DNA from: Thermomonospora echinospora
GTDB taxonomy: Bacteria; Actinomycetota; Actinomycetes; Streptosporangiales; Streptosporangiaceae
Assembly: GCF_900108175.1 (NCBI RefSeq)
Contig: NZ_FNVO01000039.1
Span: 1 to 38,220, forward strand
Direction of reading: 5' to 3'
Length of the DNA stretch: 38,220 nt
Positions 1 to 8,005 of this stretch are shown one piece after another. How positions within the stretch are numbered: position 1 is the first letter of the stretch; every line of letters starts with the position of its first letter. Made by a program: the position numbers and the translations under genes. Under the pieces are notes generated by a model that was not told the origin of the DNA, searched no databases, and saw nothing but the letters and a program-made list of their open reading frames with translations.

Positions 1-417
1 GGTGACGAACTTTTGGTCCAGGCCGAGCCGCAGCGGGCTGTGGTCCAGGACGGGGCCGAAGAACACCTCGACCGGTGTGCCCGCCGGGTCGGTGAAGGCG
101 ATGACCTGCTCGGCGTCGCGTTCGGCGGCCTGGGCCGCGGACAGTTCGGTGACCTGGGTGCCGGACTTGTCGACCGCCTCGCGGACGGCGGCCAGCGCGT
201 ACTGGTCGCGTACCTCCCAGCCGACGGCCAGTACCCGGTCGGTCTCGCCGGGCAGCACCGCCAGCCGGTGCCGGCGCTCGTCCATGCGCAGGTACAGGCC
301 GTCGGGATCGGGCCCGGACCCCTCGGCGAAACCGAGCCCGTCGATTGCTAGCTCGCGCCAGCGCTCGATGTGGCGCGTCTGGACCTTCAGATAGCCAAGC
401 CCTCGGATCTGCGTCAC
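1..417 (-). CDS. hsaC: Extradiol ring-cleavage dioxygenase, HsaC-like (3' end beyond window)
   Basis: A truncated minus-strand reading frame of 139 codons runs off position 1. It starts at GTG 417, with GAGGA about 7 nt upstream. The N-terminus (MTQIRGLGYLKVQ, LYLRMDERRHRL, FTDPAGTPVEVFFGP) matches the first vicinal-oxygen-chelate repeat of type I extradiol dioxygenases, closest in my recall to HsaC/BphC, including the join to the second repeat (QKFVT). In the steroid pathway HsaC cleaves the catechol ring A of 3,4-DHSA using Fe(II). The iron ligands lie in the missing C-terminal domain, so activity cannot be judged. Hsa partners at 4055-9651 support the steroid assignment; another catechol substrate is possible. 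Confidence 0.82.
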   Translation of the reverse strand, partial: MTQIRGLGYLKVQTRHIERWRELAIDGLGFAEGSGPDPDGLYLRMDERRHRLAVLPGETDRVLAVGWEVRDQYALAAVREAVDKSGTQVTELSAAQAAERDAEQVIAFTDPAGTPVEVFFGPVLDHSPLRLGLDQKFVT

Positions 418-737
418 TGTGCGTCCTCGAATCCCGTCCTCCGGTGCCGCGGTCGAACGTCCGGCCGCCGATGGCCAAGCTGCCAAAGTCCGCAGACCCC
501 CGCCCCGCCCCTCCCGCTCAGTGAGAACCCAGGCGCCCACTCCCTCCGGCCGAACGAACATCGCCAAGCATCGGGCGTTCCGGATGACACGCACCGCAAC
601 GTGGCCACACTTCGTCGCCTCTGTGAACTCCGTCACAAACCTTCCTCAGCGTGCCGAGCAATATCCGGCGTGTCACCGGCGTCAGGGGGGTGTCGTGGTC
701 GTCGGCCGCGCGGTCAGGCGGAGAAAGGAGTTCCCAG

Positions 738-848
738 ATGGGCAAGCACGACGAGAAGAAGGACGGTGACGGCAAGTGGGACAAGCCGGTCCCGCCGCCC
801 GACCCCAAGAATCCGCCCGGCGGCGGCAGGCACGAGAAGGGCGGGTAG
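738..848 (+). CDS. 36-aa Asp-Gly-rich peptide, candidate imiditide-type RiPP precursor
   Basis: The frame ATG 738 to TAG 846-848 has a clear GAAAGGAG ribosome binding site 7 nt upstream, so it looks translated. The peptide is hydrophilic, with seven Lys, a DGDG motif at residues 9-12, Trp14, a proline-rich middle (DKPVPPPDPKNPP) and a Gly-rich end. It has no Ser, Thr or Cys, which excludes lanthipeptide or other thioether chemistry. The next gene, one nucleotide downstream, is a PIMT-like methyltransferase. In imiditides a stand-alone PIMT homologue methylates one Asp of a short precursor, which then closes to aspartimide; Asp-Gly is the step most prone to this. Asp9 and Asp11 are the inferred targets. 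No ATP-grasp, lasso or lanthipeptide enzyme is nearby. The RiPP function is inferred; that it is a real small gene is fairly secure. Confidence 0.62.
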   Translation: MGKHDEKKDGDGKWDKPVPPPDPKNPPGGGRHEKGG

Positions 849-849
849 C

Positions 850-2004
850 GTGACCGGCCCCGCGGAGCCGGCCGCCCGGCTGATCGAAGACCTGACGGCC
901 TCGGGTGATCTGGCGGCGGAGTGGCGTCCGGTGTTCGAGGCGGTGCCCCGGCACCGGTTCGTCCCCGACACCGTCTGGACCGAGGAGACCGGCCGTCTGG
1001 TGCCGGTGCGGCGGGCCGACGAGCCCGAGCGATGGCTGGAGTTGTGCTATCGCAACGACTTCGTCATCACGCAGGTGGACGATGGGCGGCCGGCCGGGCC
1101 GGGGCCGGTCGGCCAGGAGATCACCAGTTCGGCGAGCCGCCCCGACGTGGTGGCGCTCATGCTGGCGGCGCTCGACGCCGAGCCGGGCATGTCGGTGCTG
1201 GAGATCGGCACGGGCACCGGGTGGAACGCCGCGCTGCTGGCCGAACGGCTCGGCGCCGGCCGCGTCACCACCGTCGAGATCGATCCCGCCGTGGCCGAGC
1301 ACGCCCGGACGGCATTACGGCGGGCGGGCCACGACGTCACGGTGGTGGTCGGTGACGGCGCGCAGGGGTACCCGCCCGCCGCGCCGTACGACCGGGTGAT
1401 CGCCACGGCGGCGGTCAGGCGGATACCGGCCGCCTGGGCGCGGCAGACCCGGCCGGGCGGGCGGGTGCTGGTGCCGTGGGCGACCGACTTCCACAACGGC
1501 GCGCTGGTGGCCTTCCAGGTGTCCGCCGACCACACCATGCGCGGGCGGATCGTGGGGAACGTGGCGTTCATGATGCTGCGCGAGCAGCGCGGCAGACGCG
1601 CCTCGCTCGCCCGCGACGTCTACGACGTGGAGAGGGCCGCGCGGTCCGTCACCCGCCTTCACCCCTACGACTTGCTGGGCGAGTACGACGCATCGCTGGC
1701 GGTCGGGCTGTGCGTCCCGCGCTGCAAGCCCGTCGTCGAGCAGCATGGTGAGGGCGCCTACACGCTGTGGCTGATCGACCCCTGGTCACGTTCCTGGGCC
1801 TGCCTCAGCAACCGACCGGGCACCGATGCCTTCCCCGTCCGGCAACTGGGGCCCCGGCGGCTGTGGGACGAGGTCGCCGACGCGCACCACTGGTGGGCCG
1901 GGCTCGGCAAGCCCGTCGCCGGCCGGTGGGGGCTGACCGTGACCCCCGCAGAGCAGTACGTCTGGCTCGACACCGAGGACAACCGCATCGCCGGCCCCGA
2001 GTGA
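850..2004 (+). CDS. PIMT-like protein L-isoaspartyl/aspartyl O-methyltransferase of RiPP type
   Basis: A 384-aa SAM-dependent methyltransferase. GTG 850 lies one base after the stop of the 36-aa peptide gene, implying translational coupling; the longer upstream frame would run through that peptide and is rejected. The PIMT core is visible: QEITSSASRPDVVALML (substrate loop, about residues 91-107), EIGTGTGWNAALLAERL (SAM motif I, about 118-134), VEIDP, GDGAQGYPP, then RPGGRVLVPW. About 140 residues follow the Rossmann core. Housekeeping PIMT enzymes are about 210-220 aa and lack this extension, which is usual in PIMT homologues of peptide gene clusters. The likely role is methylation of an Asp side chain in the adjacent peptide, leading to aspartimide. 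Protein repair is a less likely alternative given the coupling and size. Confidence 0.8.
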   Translation: MTGPAEPAARLIEDLTASGDLAAEWRPVFEAVPRHRFVPDTVWTEETGRLVPVRRADEPERWLELCYRNDFVITQVDDGRPAGPGPVGQEITSSASRPDVVALMLAALDAEPGMSVLEIGTGTGWNAALLAERLGAGRVTTVEIDPAVAEHARTALRRAGHDVTVVVGDGAQGYPPAAPYDRVIATAAVRRIPAAWARQTRPGGRVLVPWATDFHNGALVAFQVSADHTMRGRIVGNVAFMMLREQRGRRASLARDVYDVERAARSVTRLHPYDLLGEYDASLAVGLCVPRCKPVVEQHGEGAYTLWLIDPWSRSWACLSNRPGTDAFPVRQLGPRRLWDEVADAHHWWAGLGKPVAGRWGLTVTPAEQYVWLDTEDNRIAGPE

Positions 2005-2105
2005 CCGCCCGCCGCGTCAGGAGGCCGGGGTGCGAACCCGTCCGTCGTGCGACGCAATGCGGCCAGTCGCAGGGGCGATTCCGGTAAACCGTGCCCTTCC
2101 TTGAT

Positions 2106-2123
2106 CCGTCACCGAAGTGACGG
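2106..2123. terminator. Small stem-loop after the PIMT gene
   Basis: A perfect 7-bp stem CCGTCAC / GTGACGG closes a CGAA loop about 100 nt after the methyltransferase stop. No T-tract follows, so termination is only a possibility. Confidence 0.25.
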
Positions 2124-2148
2124 ACGCCACATAAGGGGCGGAGATCGG

Positions 2149-2265
2149 GTGCGAGTCAACAGACTGATGGCGATGGTCACCGCATTGGGCGCCGCGGCGT
2201 TTCCGGTGACGGTGTTCGGCTCGGGCACGGCGGGGGCCTCCTGCCCCGGGGGCGGCCCGGCCCCG
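2149..2265 (+). pseudogene. Possible leftover signal-peptide coding fragment
   Basis: From GTG 2149 (purine-rich GGGGCGGAG about 6 nt upstream) the plus strand encodes a signal-peptide-like start: RVNRLMAM, a hydrophobic stretch, then a small-residue segment GTAGASCPGGG. The frame then enters the antisense of the FAD monooxygenase gene without recognisable content. It could be the 5' remnant of a secreted-protein gene, or chance. Confidence 0.2.
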
Positions 2266-3312
2266 CTATCGGCTCGGCAGCAGGCGCAGGAGGGAGGCGC
2301 GCAGGCGGGTGTGTTCGGTGGTCATGAGGCGGTGCAGGTTGCGGGAGGCGAAGGCGACCCGCTGGGCGCTGCGGCGGCGTTCGGCGTCGTAGGCGCGCAG
2401 GGCGGAGGGCAGGCCGGTCGGGCCGTGCTCGGCGACCGCTCGGGCCAGGGCCTCCGCGTCGAGGATCGCCGTACACGCGCCCTGGCCCAGGTTGGGCGTC
2501 ATGGCGTGCGCCGCGTCGCCGACCAGCGCGACCTTCCCGCCATGGACGAAGGTCGGCAGGGCGGGGAACAGGTGGCGCATCTCGTAGCGGATCCAGGTGG
2601 ACGGGTCGGTCTCGGCGAGGATGCGGGGGATGGGGTCGTGCCAGCCCTCGAAGTGCCCGCGCAGTTCCCCCTCGGTGCCGGCTTCAGGGACGATGGCGTA
2701 CCAGTTGGTGCGGCCCGGCTCGATCGGGGTCATCCCGAAGAACCGGCCGCTCCCCCAGGTCTCGCCGTAGACGCCGCTTTCAAAGTCGGCGATGCCGATC
2801 CAGGCGACGGTCCCGATAGGGCGCGGGCCGCTGCGCTCGCCGAAGCAGGCGGTGCGCACGACGCTGCGGATCCCGTCGGCACCGATGACCAGGTCGTTGC
2901 CGGCCACCAGTGATCCCACGTCGAAGACGGCCTCCCCGAACTTGGGGGATGCGCTTCCCAGGGCGTCCAGCTCGGCCATGAGGGCGTCGATCAGGTAGGG
3001 CCGGGAGATCAGCAGTTCGGGACGACCGGCCCTCCGCTCGATCCGCTCCAGGGGGAGGCTCGCCATCACCGACCCCTCGGGGGTGCGGATCCGCGCGCCC
3101 CGGTAGGGCACCGCCCGGTCGCTGAGCGCCTGGCCCACCCCGAGACGGTCGAGCGCACTTTGCGCGGTGGGGTGAATGCCGAACGCGGTGCCGTACCGTT
3201 CCGGCTCCGCCCGCCGTTCGAGGATCGACACCTCCCAGCCCGCCCGGCGCAGCCCGATCGCCGTCGCCAGCCCACTGACTCCCGCCCCCACGACGATCGC
3301 CGTTCCCGCCAT
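2266..3312 (-). CDS. FAD-dependent aromatic-type monooxygenase
   Basis: A 348-aa group A flavin monooxygenase (PHBH/UbiH-like). The N-terminus has the FAD Rossmann motif (AIVVGAGVSGLATAIGLRRAG), the middle has the DG motif (LVIGADGIRSVVR, near residue 140), and the C-terminal part has the second FAD motif (LVGDAAHAMTPNLGQGACTAILDAEAL). Such enzymes hydroxylate or epoxidise aromatic or polyketide-like substrates with NAD(P)H and O2. ATG 3312 is chosen because GGAGGG precedes it and the Rossmann motif starts at residue 4. The segment before the DG motif is shorter than in the usual roughly 380-400 aa members. It is divergent from a TetR gene across a strong dyad operator, so it is probably repressed by that protein. 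The substrate is unknown. Confidence 0.8.
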   Translation of the reverse strand: MAGTAIVVGAGVSGLATAIGLRRAGWEVSILERRAEPERYGTAFGIHPTAQSALDRLGVGQALSDRAVPYRGARIRTPEGSVMASLPLERIERRAGRPELLISRPYLIDALMAELDALGSASPKFGEAVFDVGSLVAGNDLVIGADGIRSVVRTACFGERSGPRPIGTVAWIGIADFESGVYGETWGSGRFFGMTPIEPGRTNWYAIVPEAGTEGELRGHFEGWHDPIPRILAETDPSTWIRYEMRHLFPALPTFVHGGKVALVGDAAHAMTPNLGQGACTAILDAEALARAVAEHGPTGLPSALRAYDAERRRSAQRVAFASRNLHRLMTTEHTRLRASLLRLLPSR

Positions 3313-3338
3313 GCCACCCTCCCCGCTTACTTCACCAC

Positions 3339-3370
3339 AGCCGTGGTACCACATCCGTGGTACCACGGCT
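3339..3370. promoter_or_regulatory. Double-palindrome operator between FAD monooxygenase and TetR genes
   Basis: Two copies of the 10-bp palindrome GTGGTACCAC (3343-3352 and 3357-3366) are separated by 4 bp and flanked by AGCC and GGCT, making one larger dyad. It lies in the 99-bp divergent intergenic region. A possible -10 for the TetR gene is TAGTGT at 3375-3380. This is the inferred binding site of the TetR protein encoded at 3412-4002. Confidence 0.75.
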
Positions 3371-3411
3371 GGGGTAGTGTGGGCAAGGCACGCGGAGGGA
3401 GAGGGGCGGCA

Positions 3412-4002
3412 GTGAATCGGGACCGGCGGGACCGGCTGCGAGACGCGGCCATCACGGTGCTGGCCGAGGCGGGAGGGCGCGGCCTGACGCACCGCGCCGT
3501 CGACGCCGCCGCCGAGGTGCCGCCCGGCACCGCCAAGAACTACTTCCCCACCAGGGACGCCCTGCTGCGCGCGGTGGCCGAGCGTTGCCTGGAGCAGTAC
3601 CGCGAGATCATGGCGCACCTGGCCGCCGGGCCGGGCCCCACCGGCCGCGAGGGCCTGGTGGCCATGCTCCGGGCGCTCATCGCGGACGTCGCCGGACCCG
3701 GCCGCCCCCGCCTGCTCGCCTACCTGGAACTGCAGACGGAGGCGGCCCGTAGGCCCTGGCTGGCGGCCCTCCTCGACCCGATCGCGGCCCACGACTTCGC
3801 CGGGTTCGAGGCGGCCCAGCGGGCGGCCGGGCTGCCGGTCACCCCGCAGCGGGCGGCCGTCGTCACCCTCGCCATGCACGCCGCCATCCCGCACCTGCTG
3901 GCCGGCGGCCCCGGCACCCTGGCCGCCGCCGGTCTCGACGCCCCCGACCGCTTCGTCCGCGCCCTCCTCCAGGCGGTCTACCCCGAGCCCCCGGACGAAT
4001 GA
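3412..4002 (+). CDS. TetR/AcrR-family regulator
   Basis: A 196-aa protein with an N-terminal TetR helix-turn-helix (RLRDAAITVLAEAGGRGLTHRAVDAAAEV then GTAKNYFPTRDALL, residues about 7-50) and a helical ligand-binding C-terminal domain. GTG 3412 is chosen for the GGAGGGAGAGG tract upstream and because the DNA-binding domain begins at once. It is divergent from the FAD monooxygenase gene and the GTGGTACCAC operator lies between them, which suggests autorepression and control of that enzyme with a small-molecule inducer. It converges with hsaA. Confidence 0.82.
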   Translation: MNRDRRDRLRDAAITVLAEAGGRGLTHRAVDAAAEVPPGTAKNYFPTRDALLRAVAERCLEQYREIMAHLAAGPGPTGREGLVAMLRALIADVAGPGRPRLLAYLELQTEAARRPWLAALLDPIAAHDFAGFEAAQRAAGLPVTPQRAAVVTLAMHAAIPHLLAGGPGTLAAAGLDAPDRFVRALLQAVYPEPPDE

Positions 4003-4054
4003 CCGTTGGGTCTGTGGTGGGGCCCGGGCCGTGGGACGGCGCCGTTCGGTGGTC

Positions 4055-5239
4055 TCAGATCATCGAGCGCATCGGGCCCTGGGGAGGCTCGATGTCCAGA
4101 TCGGTGAGGGCGGAGACGTGGTAGACCGAGCCGGGGACGTGGATGGCATGGGACAGGCCCACGTGCGCGTCGCGCCAAAAGCGCTGGATGGGGTTGTCGG
4201 TGCGCATGGCGTTGCCGCCGGAGCGGACCACGATCTCGTTCATGGCCTGCACGGCCCGCCAAGCGGCGCGGACCTGGGTGCGGCGGCCGGCCGCCCGCTC
4301 GGCGAAGGTGACCTCCTGCCCGGCGGCGACCTTGTCGTACATCCGCGAGACGTTGTCCAGCAGGCGGGTGCGGGCGGTGGCGATCTCCTCGGCGGCCTCG
4401 CTGATGGCGTACAGCACGTACGGGTCGTCCTTGATCTTGGTGCCGGTGATCTGCACCCGGCCGCGCTGGTAAGCCAGGTGCGCGGCCAGCGCGCCCTCGG
4501 TGATGCCGATCACCGCGGAGGTGATGCCCAGCGGGAAGGCGCACGAGAACGGCACCAGGTAGGTGGGGTTGGTCAGCCCCGCCTCCCGGGGCGCGGACCC
4601 GTCGATGACCTTGGCGAACTCAATGACCCGGTAGTCGGGGACGAAGGCGTCGCGGACGATGATGTCCTTGCTGCCGGTGCCGCTCAGCCCGGCGACCTCC
4701 CAGGAGCCCTCGACGATCTCGTAGTCGGAGCGGGGCAGGATCAGGTGCAGCGAGGAGGGCGGCATCGCCATCTTGCCCTCGGCGTCGCCGAGCATCCCGC
4801 CCAGGAAGATCCAATCGCAGTGGTCGGTGCCGGAGGAGAACTGCCAGCGGCCATTGAAGACGTACCCGCCGTCCACCGGCCGGGCGATGCCCATCGGCGC
4901 GTACGGGGAGGCGATCCACACGTCGGGGTCCTCGCCCCAAATCTCCTGCTGCACCTTCGGGTCGGCGAAGGCCATCTCCCAGGGATGGATGCCGACGATG
5001 CCCGCGACCCAGCCGGTGGAGCCGTCCAGGCTCGCGGCCGCCATCACCATCTCGGCGAACTCGCGGGGGTGCGCCTCCATCCCGCCGTACGCCGCCGGCT
5101 GCAGCATCCGGATCGCGCCGGAGTCGCGCAGCACCTTGGCGGCCTTGTCGTCGAGCCTGCCGAGGCGCTCGCTGACGGGCCCGAGTTCACGGATCTCCTC
5201 GGCCCGTTCCATGATCGTGTCGAGCACGCGGTTGGTCAT
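4055..5239 (-). CDS. hsaA: 3-HSA monooxygenase oxygenase subunit, HsaA-like flavoprotein
   Basis: A 394-aa protein of the acyl-CoA-dehydrogenase-fold, class D flavin monooxygenase type. It aligns by eye with mycobacterial HsaA through LLQ/MLQP..GG, GSTGWVAGIVGIHPWEMAFADP, EIWGEDP, SSGTDHCDWIFLGG, VAGLSGTGSKDIIVRD.FVP, NPIQRFWRDAHVGLSHA and a C-terminus ending near PMRSMI. With reduced flavin from HsaB it hydroxylates 3-HSA to the catechol 3,4-DHSA. ATG 5239 fits the family start. It is the last gene of the minus-strand operon, 25 nt after kshB. The His in the RDAH segment matches the conserved active-site region. A related phenol or aromatic substrate cannot be ruled out. Confidence 0.85.
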   Translation of the reverse strand: MTNRVLDTIMERAEEIRELGPVSERLGRLDDKAAKVLRDSGAIRMLQPAAYGGMEAHPREFAEMVMAAASLDGSTGWVAGIVGIHPWEMAFADPKVQQEIWGEDPDVWIASPYAPMGIARPVDGGYVFNGRWQFSSGTDHCDWIFLGGMLGDAEGKMAMPPSSLHLILPRSDYEIVEGSWEVAGLSGTGSKDIIVRDAFVPDYRVIEFAKVIDGSAPREAGLTNPTYLVPFSCAFPLGITSAVIGITEGALAAHLAYQRGRVQITGTKIKDDPYVLYAISEAAEEIATARTRLLDNVSRMYDKVAAGQEVTFAERAAGRRTQVRAAWRAVQAMNEIVVRSGGNAMRTDNPIQRFWRDAHVGLSHAIHVPGSVYHVSALTDLDIEPPQGPMRSMI

Positions 5240-5264
5240 CGCCTCATCTCCCGTGATGTCTTCC

Positions 5265-6329
5265 TCAGCCGTCGTAGCTGACCTTGAGCCGGTCGCTGAC
5301 CGGCCTGGCCTGGCAGGCCAGCAGGAGGCCGTCGGCGAGGTCCTGGGCGTCCAGGACCGTGTTGGCGTCCATGGCCGCCTCCCCCTCGACCACCACGCAG
5401 GCACAGGCGGCGCAGGAGCCCTCGCGGCAGGAGAACGGCGCGTCCACCCCGGCGCGCAGCAGCACGTCCAGCAGGCGTTGGGACCGGGGCCAGGGCACGG
5501 TCCGCGTCTCGCCGTCGATCTCGACCTCGACCTCGGCGGCGCCCTCCGCCGAGCCGTCCGCGCCGTCCGCGCCGTCCGCGTCCTCCCCCTCCTCGGGCAC
5601 GGCCGGATCGAACGGGTCGCCGGCCAGCGAGAAGAAGCGCTCGATGTGCACCCGCCCGGCGGGCACGCCCAGGCCGGTGAGCGCCGACCCGGCCATGTCC
5701 ATGAACACCTCGGGTCCGCAGACGAACGTCTCCCGGCCGGCGTACGGCCGGGCCAGTGACCGCAGGGCCGCGGCCGTCGGCAGCCCCTGCACCGACTCCA
5801 GCCAGTGCACGACCGTCAGCCGGTCACCGTGCTCGGCGGCCAGGTCCCGCAGTTCATCGGCGAAGATGACCGACCGCTCGTCCCGGTTGGCGTACAGCAG
5901 GACGACGTTCCCGGCGCCTGCGGCCAGGCACGACTTGAGGATCGACATGACCGGGGTGATGCCGCTGCCCGCCGCGATCAGCAGCAGGTCCTCGTCCAGC
6001 GAGGCCGGGGTGAACGTGCCCGCGGGCCGCAGCACCTCCAGCACGTCGCCCTCGGTGACGTTGTCGCAGATCCAGTTGGACCCCAGCCCGCCGGCGACCC
6101 GTTTGACGGTCACCTTGAGCCGGTCGTCGCTGACCGGGGAGCTGCACAGCGAGTAGCAGCGCGCCACCCAGCCGTCCTCGGCGGGCACCCGGACGGTGAG
6201 GAACTGGCCCGGCCGGTAGGAGAAGCGGTCCCGGTCGCCCTCGGCGGGTTCGAGGACGAGCGAGTGCGCCTCGGCGGTCTCGCGAACGACCTCGACGACG
6301 CGCGCCTTGAGCGCTCCCGCGGACGTCAT
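5265..6329 (-). CDS. kshB: 3-ketosteroid 9alpha-hydroxylase reductase component, KshB-like
   Basis: A 354-aa electron-transfer protein. The order is an N-terminal FAD domain (YRPGQFLTVRVP, RCYSLCSSP), an NAD domain (LLLIAAGSGITPVMSILK, then FVCGPEVFMD), an acidic Ala/Asp/Gly linker and a C-terminal plant-type [2Fe-2S] domain with CREGSCAAC and a distal Cys (LLACQ). That order is typical of KshB-like reductases. It would pass NADH electrons to the Rieske oxygenase KshA, which is not in this window. ATG 6329 overlaps the kstD stop (ATGA). Other Rieske-oxygenase reductases have the same layout, so the name rests partly on the neighbours. Confidence 0.8.
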   Translation of the reverse strand: MTSAGALKARVVEVVRETAEAHSLVLEPAEGDRDRFSYRPGQFLTVRVPAEDGWVARCYSLCSSPVSDDRLKVTVKRVAGGLGSNWICDNVTEGDVLEVLRPAGTFTPASLDEDLLLIAAGSGITPVMSILKSCLAAGAGNVVLLYANRDERSVIFADELRDLAAEHGDRLTVVHWLESVQGLPTAAALRSLARPYAGRETFVCGPEVFMDMAGSALTGLGVPAGRVHIERFFSLAGDPFDPAVPEEGEDADGADGADGSAEGAAEVEVEIDGETRTVPWPRSQRLLDVLLRAGVDAPFSCREGSCAACACVVVEGEAAMDANTVLDAQDLADGLLLACQARPVSDRLKVSYDG

Positions 6330-8005
6330 GACCGTCCCGAATCCCCGGCGGCTCGGGCGGCGGCGTGCCGGGCGGCGATGTACCCGAACACGATCGAGGG
6401 GCCGATGGTGGCGCCGGGGCCGGCGTACTCGTTGCCCATCACCGACGCCGAGGTGTTGCCGGTGGCGTACAGGCCCTCGATCACCGAGCCGTCCTCGCGC
6501 AGCACCCGGCTGTGCTCGTCGCAGACCAGCCCGCCCTTGGTGCCCAGGTCGCCGACCTCCAGGCGGAACGCGTAGTAGGGCGCCGAGTCGATGACGTCCA
6601 TGTTCGGGTTCTTCAGGTTGGGGTCGCCGTAGTACCGGTCGTAGGCGCTTTCGCCCCGCCCGAACTCGGGGTCCTTGCCCGCGCGGGCGTACCCGTTGAA
6701 CGTCTCGACGGTCTCGGTCAGCGCGTCGGCCGGGACGCCGATCTGCTCGGCCAGCCCGGCGAGCGTGTCGGCCTTGAAGACGATGCCCTTCTCGTAGAAC
6801 GCCTCGGGGATCGGCGCGCCCGGCAGGATCTGCGCGAACGGGTAGCGGGTGCGGGCCTTGGCGTCCATCACGAACCAGGCCGGGACATGGCCGCCCTGGA
6901 GCTGGTCGTGCACGAAGTTGACGTAGGGCGCGGCCTCGTTGGTGAACCGCCGCCCGTCCGCCGAGACGATGACCATCCGGGGGATGGCCCGTTCCGACAC
7001 CAGCGGGATGACCGCGCCGGCCGGGTGGCGGACCGCCGGCATCCACCAGGCGTCGTCCATCAGGTCCAGCGCCGCGCCGAGCTTCTCCCCCACCCGGATG
7101 CCGTCGCCGGTGTTCTCCCGGGCGCCCATGCCGTAGTCGTCGCGGCCGCCCTCGGGCAGGTACTTGGCGCGCATCTCGCGGTTGTGGTCGAAGCCGCCGG
7201 TGGCCAGCAGCACGCCGTGGCGGGCGCGGATCCGCTGCGCCCGGCCCTCGCGTTCGACGACGACGCCGACGACGGCGCCGCTCTCGTCGGTGACCAGGTC
7301 GGTCATGGGGGTCTTCACCCACAGCGGGACACCGGCGTCCTTGAGCGCCATGCGCAACCGCGCGACCAGGGCCCGGCCGCCGGTCGCCATGTGGCGGCGG
7401 CGGACCAGGTTGGACGAGACCCGCCAGGCGGCCACCAGCGACGCCCGCCGGCCCGCCCAGGTGCGCTTGGCCATCGCCAGGTCGTGGTAGTCCTTGGCGG
7501 TGATCCACAGGCCCAGCGGGCCCTTGAGGCTGTTGGGCCGCTGGTACTTCTCGTCCTCGCCGAGCTTGCGGGTGTCGAACGGCCTGGCCTCGATGGAGCG
7601 GCCCAGCGGGCGGCCGCCCTCCAGCTCGGGGTGGTAGTCGGCGTAGCCCTCGGTCCAGAAGAACTTCACCCACCTGCTCTTTTCGAGCAGCTCCATCGCG
7701 GCCGGGCCGTGGTCGACGTAGGCGTCGAGCCTGGCCGCCGGGACCCGCCCCTGGGTGAGCAGGTCGAGGTAGCGGCGGATGGACTCGCGGCTGTCGTCGT
7801 GGCCCTTGGCCCGCAGCGTGGGGTTGTTGGGGACCCAGATGCCGCCGCCGGAGATGGCGGTGCTGCCCCCGAACTTCTTGCCCTTCTCGACGATGAGGGG
7901 CTTGAGCCCGGCGTCGTGGGCGGTCAGCGCGGCGGCCATGCCTCCCCCGCCACTGCCGACGATGACCAGGTCGAACTCGGCGTCCCAGCCGCCCTGCGCG
8001 CTCAC
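6326..8005 (-). CDS. kstD: 3-ketosteroid Delta1-dehydrogenase, KstD-like flavoprotein
   Basis: A 559-aa FAD_binding_2 protein. The N-terminus has the dinucleotide motif (DLVIVGSGGGGMAAALTA), FGGSTAISGGGIWVPNNP follows, and the C-terminus has NEYAGPGATIGPSIVFGYIAA. In this last motif Tyr527 and Gly531 correspond in spacing to the Tyr-x3-Gly active-site pair known from Rhodococcus KstD. The enzyme desaturates C1-C2 of 3-ketosteroids; with KshAB this opens ring B. GTG 8005 overlaps the hsaD stop (GTGA) and overrides longer in-frame extensions. Related family members reduce or oxidise other 3-oxosteroids, so the exact regiochemistry is inferred. Confidence 0.8.
   Translation of the reverse strand: MSAQGGWDAEFDLVIVGSGGGGMAAALTAHDAGLKPLIVEKGKKFGGSTAISGGGIWVPNNPTLRAKGHDDSRESIRRYLDLLTQGRVPAARLDAYVDHGPAAMELLEKSRWVKFFWTEGYADYHPELEGGRPLGRSIEARPFDTRKLGEDEKYQRPNSLKGPLGLWITAKDYHDLAMAKRTWAGRRASLVAAWRVSSNLVRRRHMATGGRALVARLRMALKDAGVPLWVKTPMTDLVTDESGAVVGVVVEREGRAQRIRARHGVLLATGGFDHNREMRAKYLPEGGRDDYGMGARENTGDGIRVGEKLGAALDLMDDAWWMPAVRHPAGAVIPLVSERAIPRMVIVSADGRRFTNEAAPYVNFVHDQLQGGHVPAWFVMDAKARTRYPFAQILPGAPIPEAFYEKGIVFKADTLAGLAEQIGVPADALTETVETFNGYARAGKDPEFGRGESAYDRYYGDPNLKNPNMDVIDSAPYYAFRLEVGDLGTKGGLVCDEHSRVLREDGSVIEGLYATGNTSASVMGNEYAGPGATIGPSIVFGYIAARHAAARAAGDSGRS

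Noticed and set aside
2-394. Plus-strand open frames at the window start
   Set aside because: The minus strand encodes a clear extradiol dioxygenase N-terminus over the same bases.
2266-3894. Extension of the FAD monooxygenase frame upstream of 3312
   Set aside because: The added sequence is antisense to the TetR gene and passes through the operator; the FAD motif begins right after ATG 3312.
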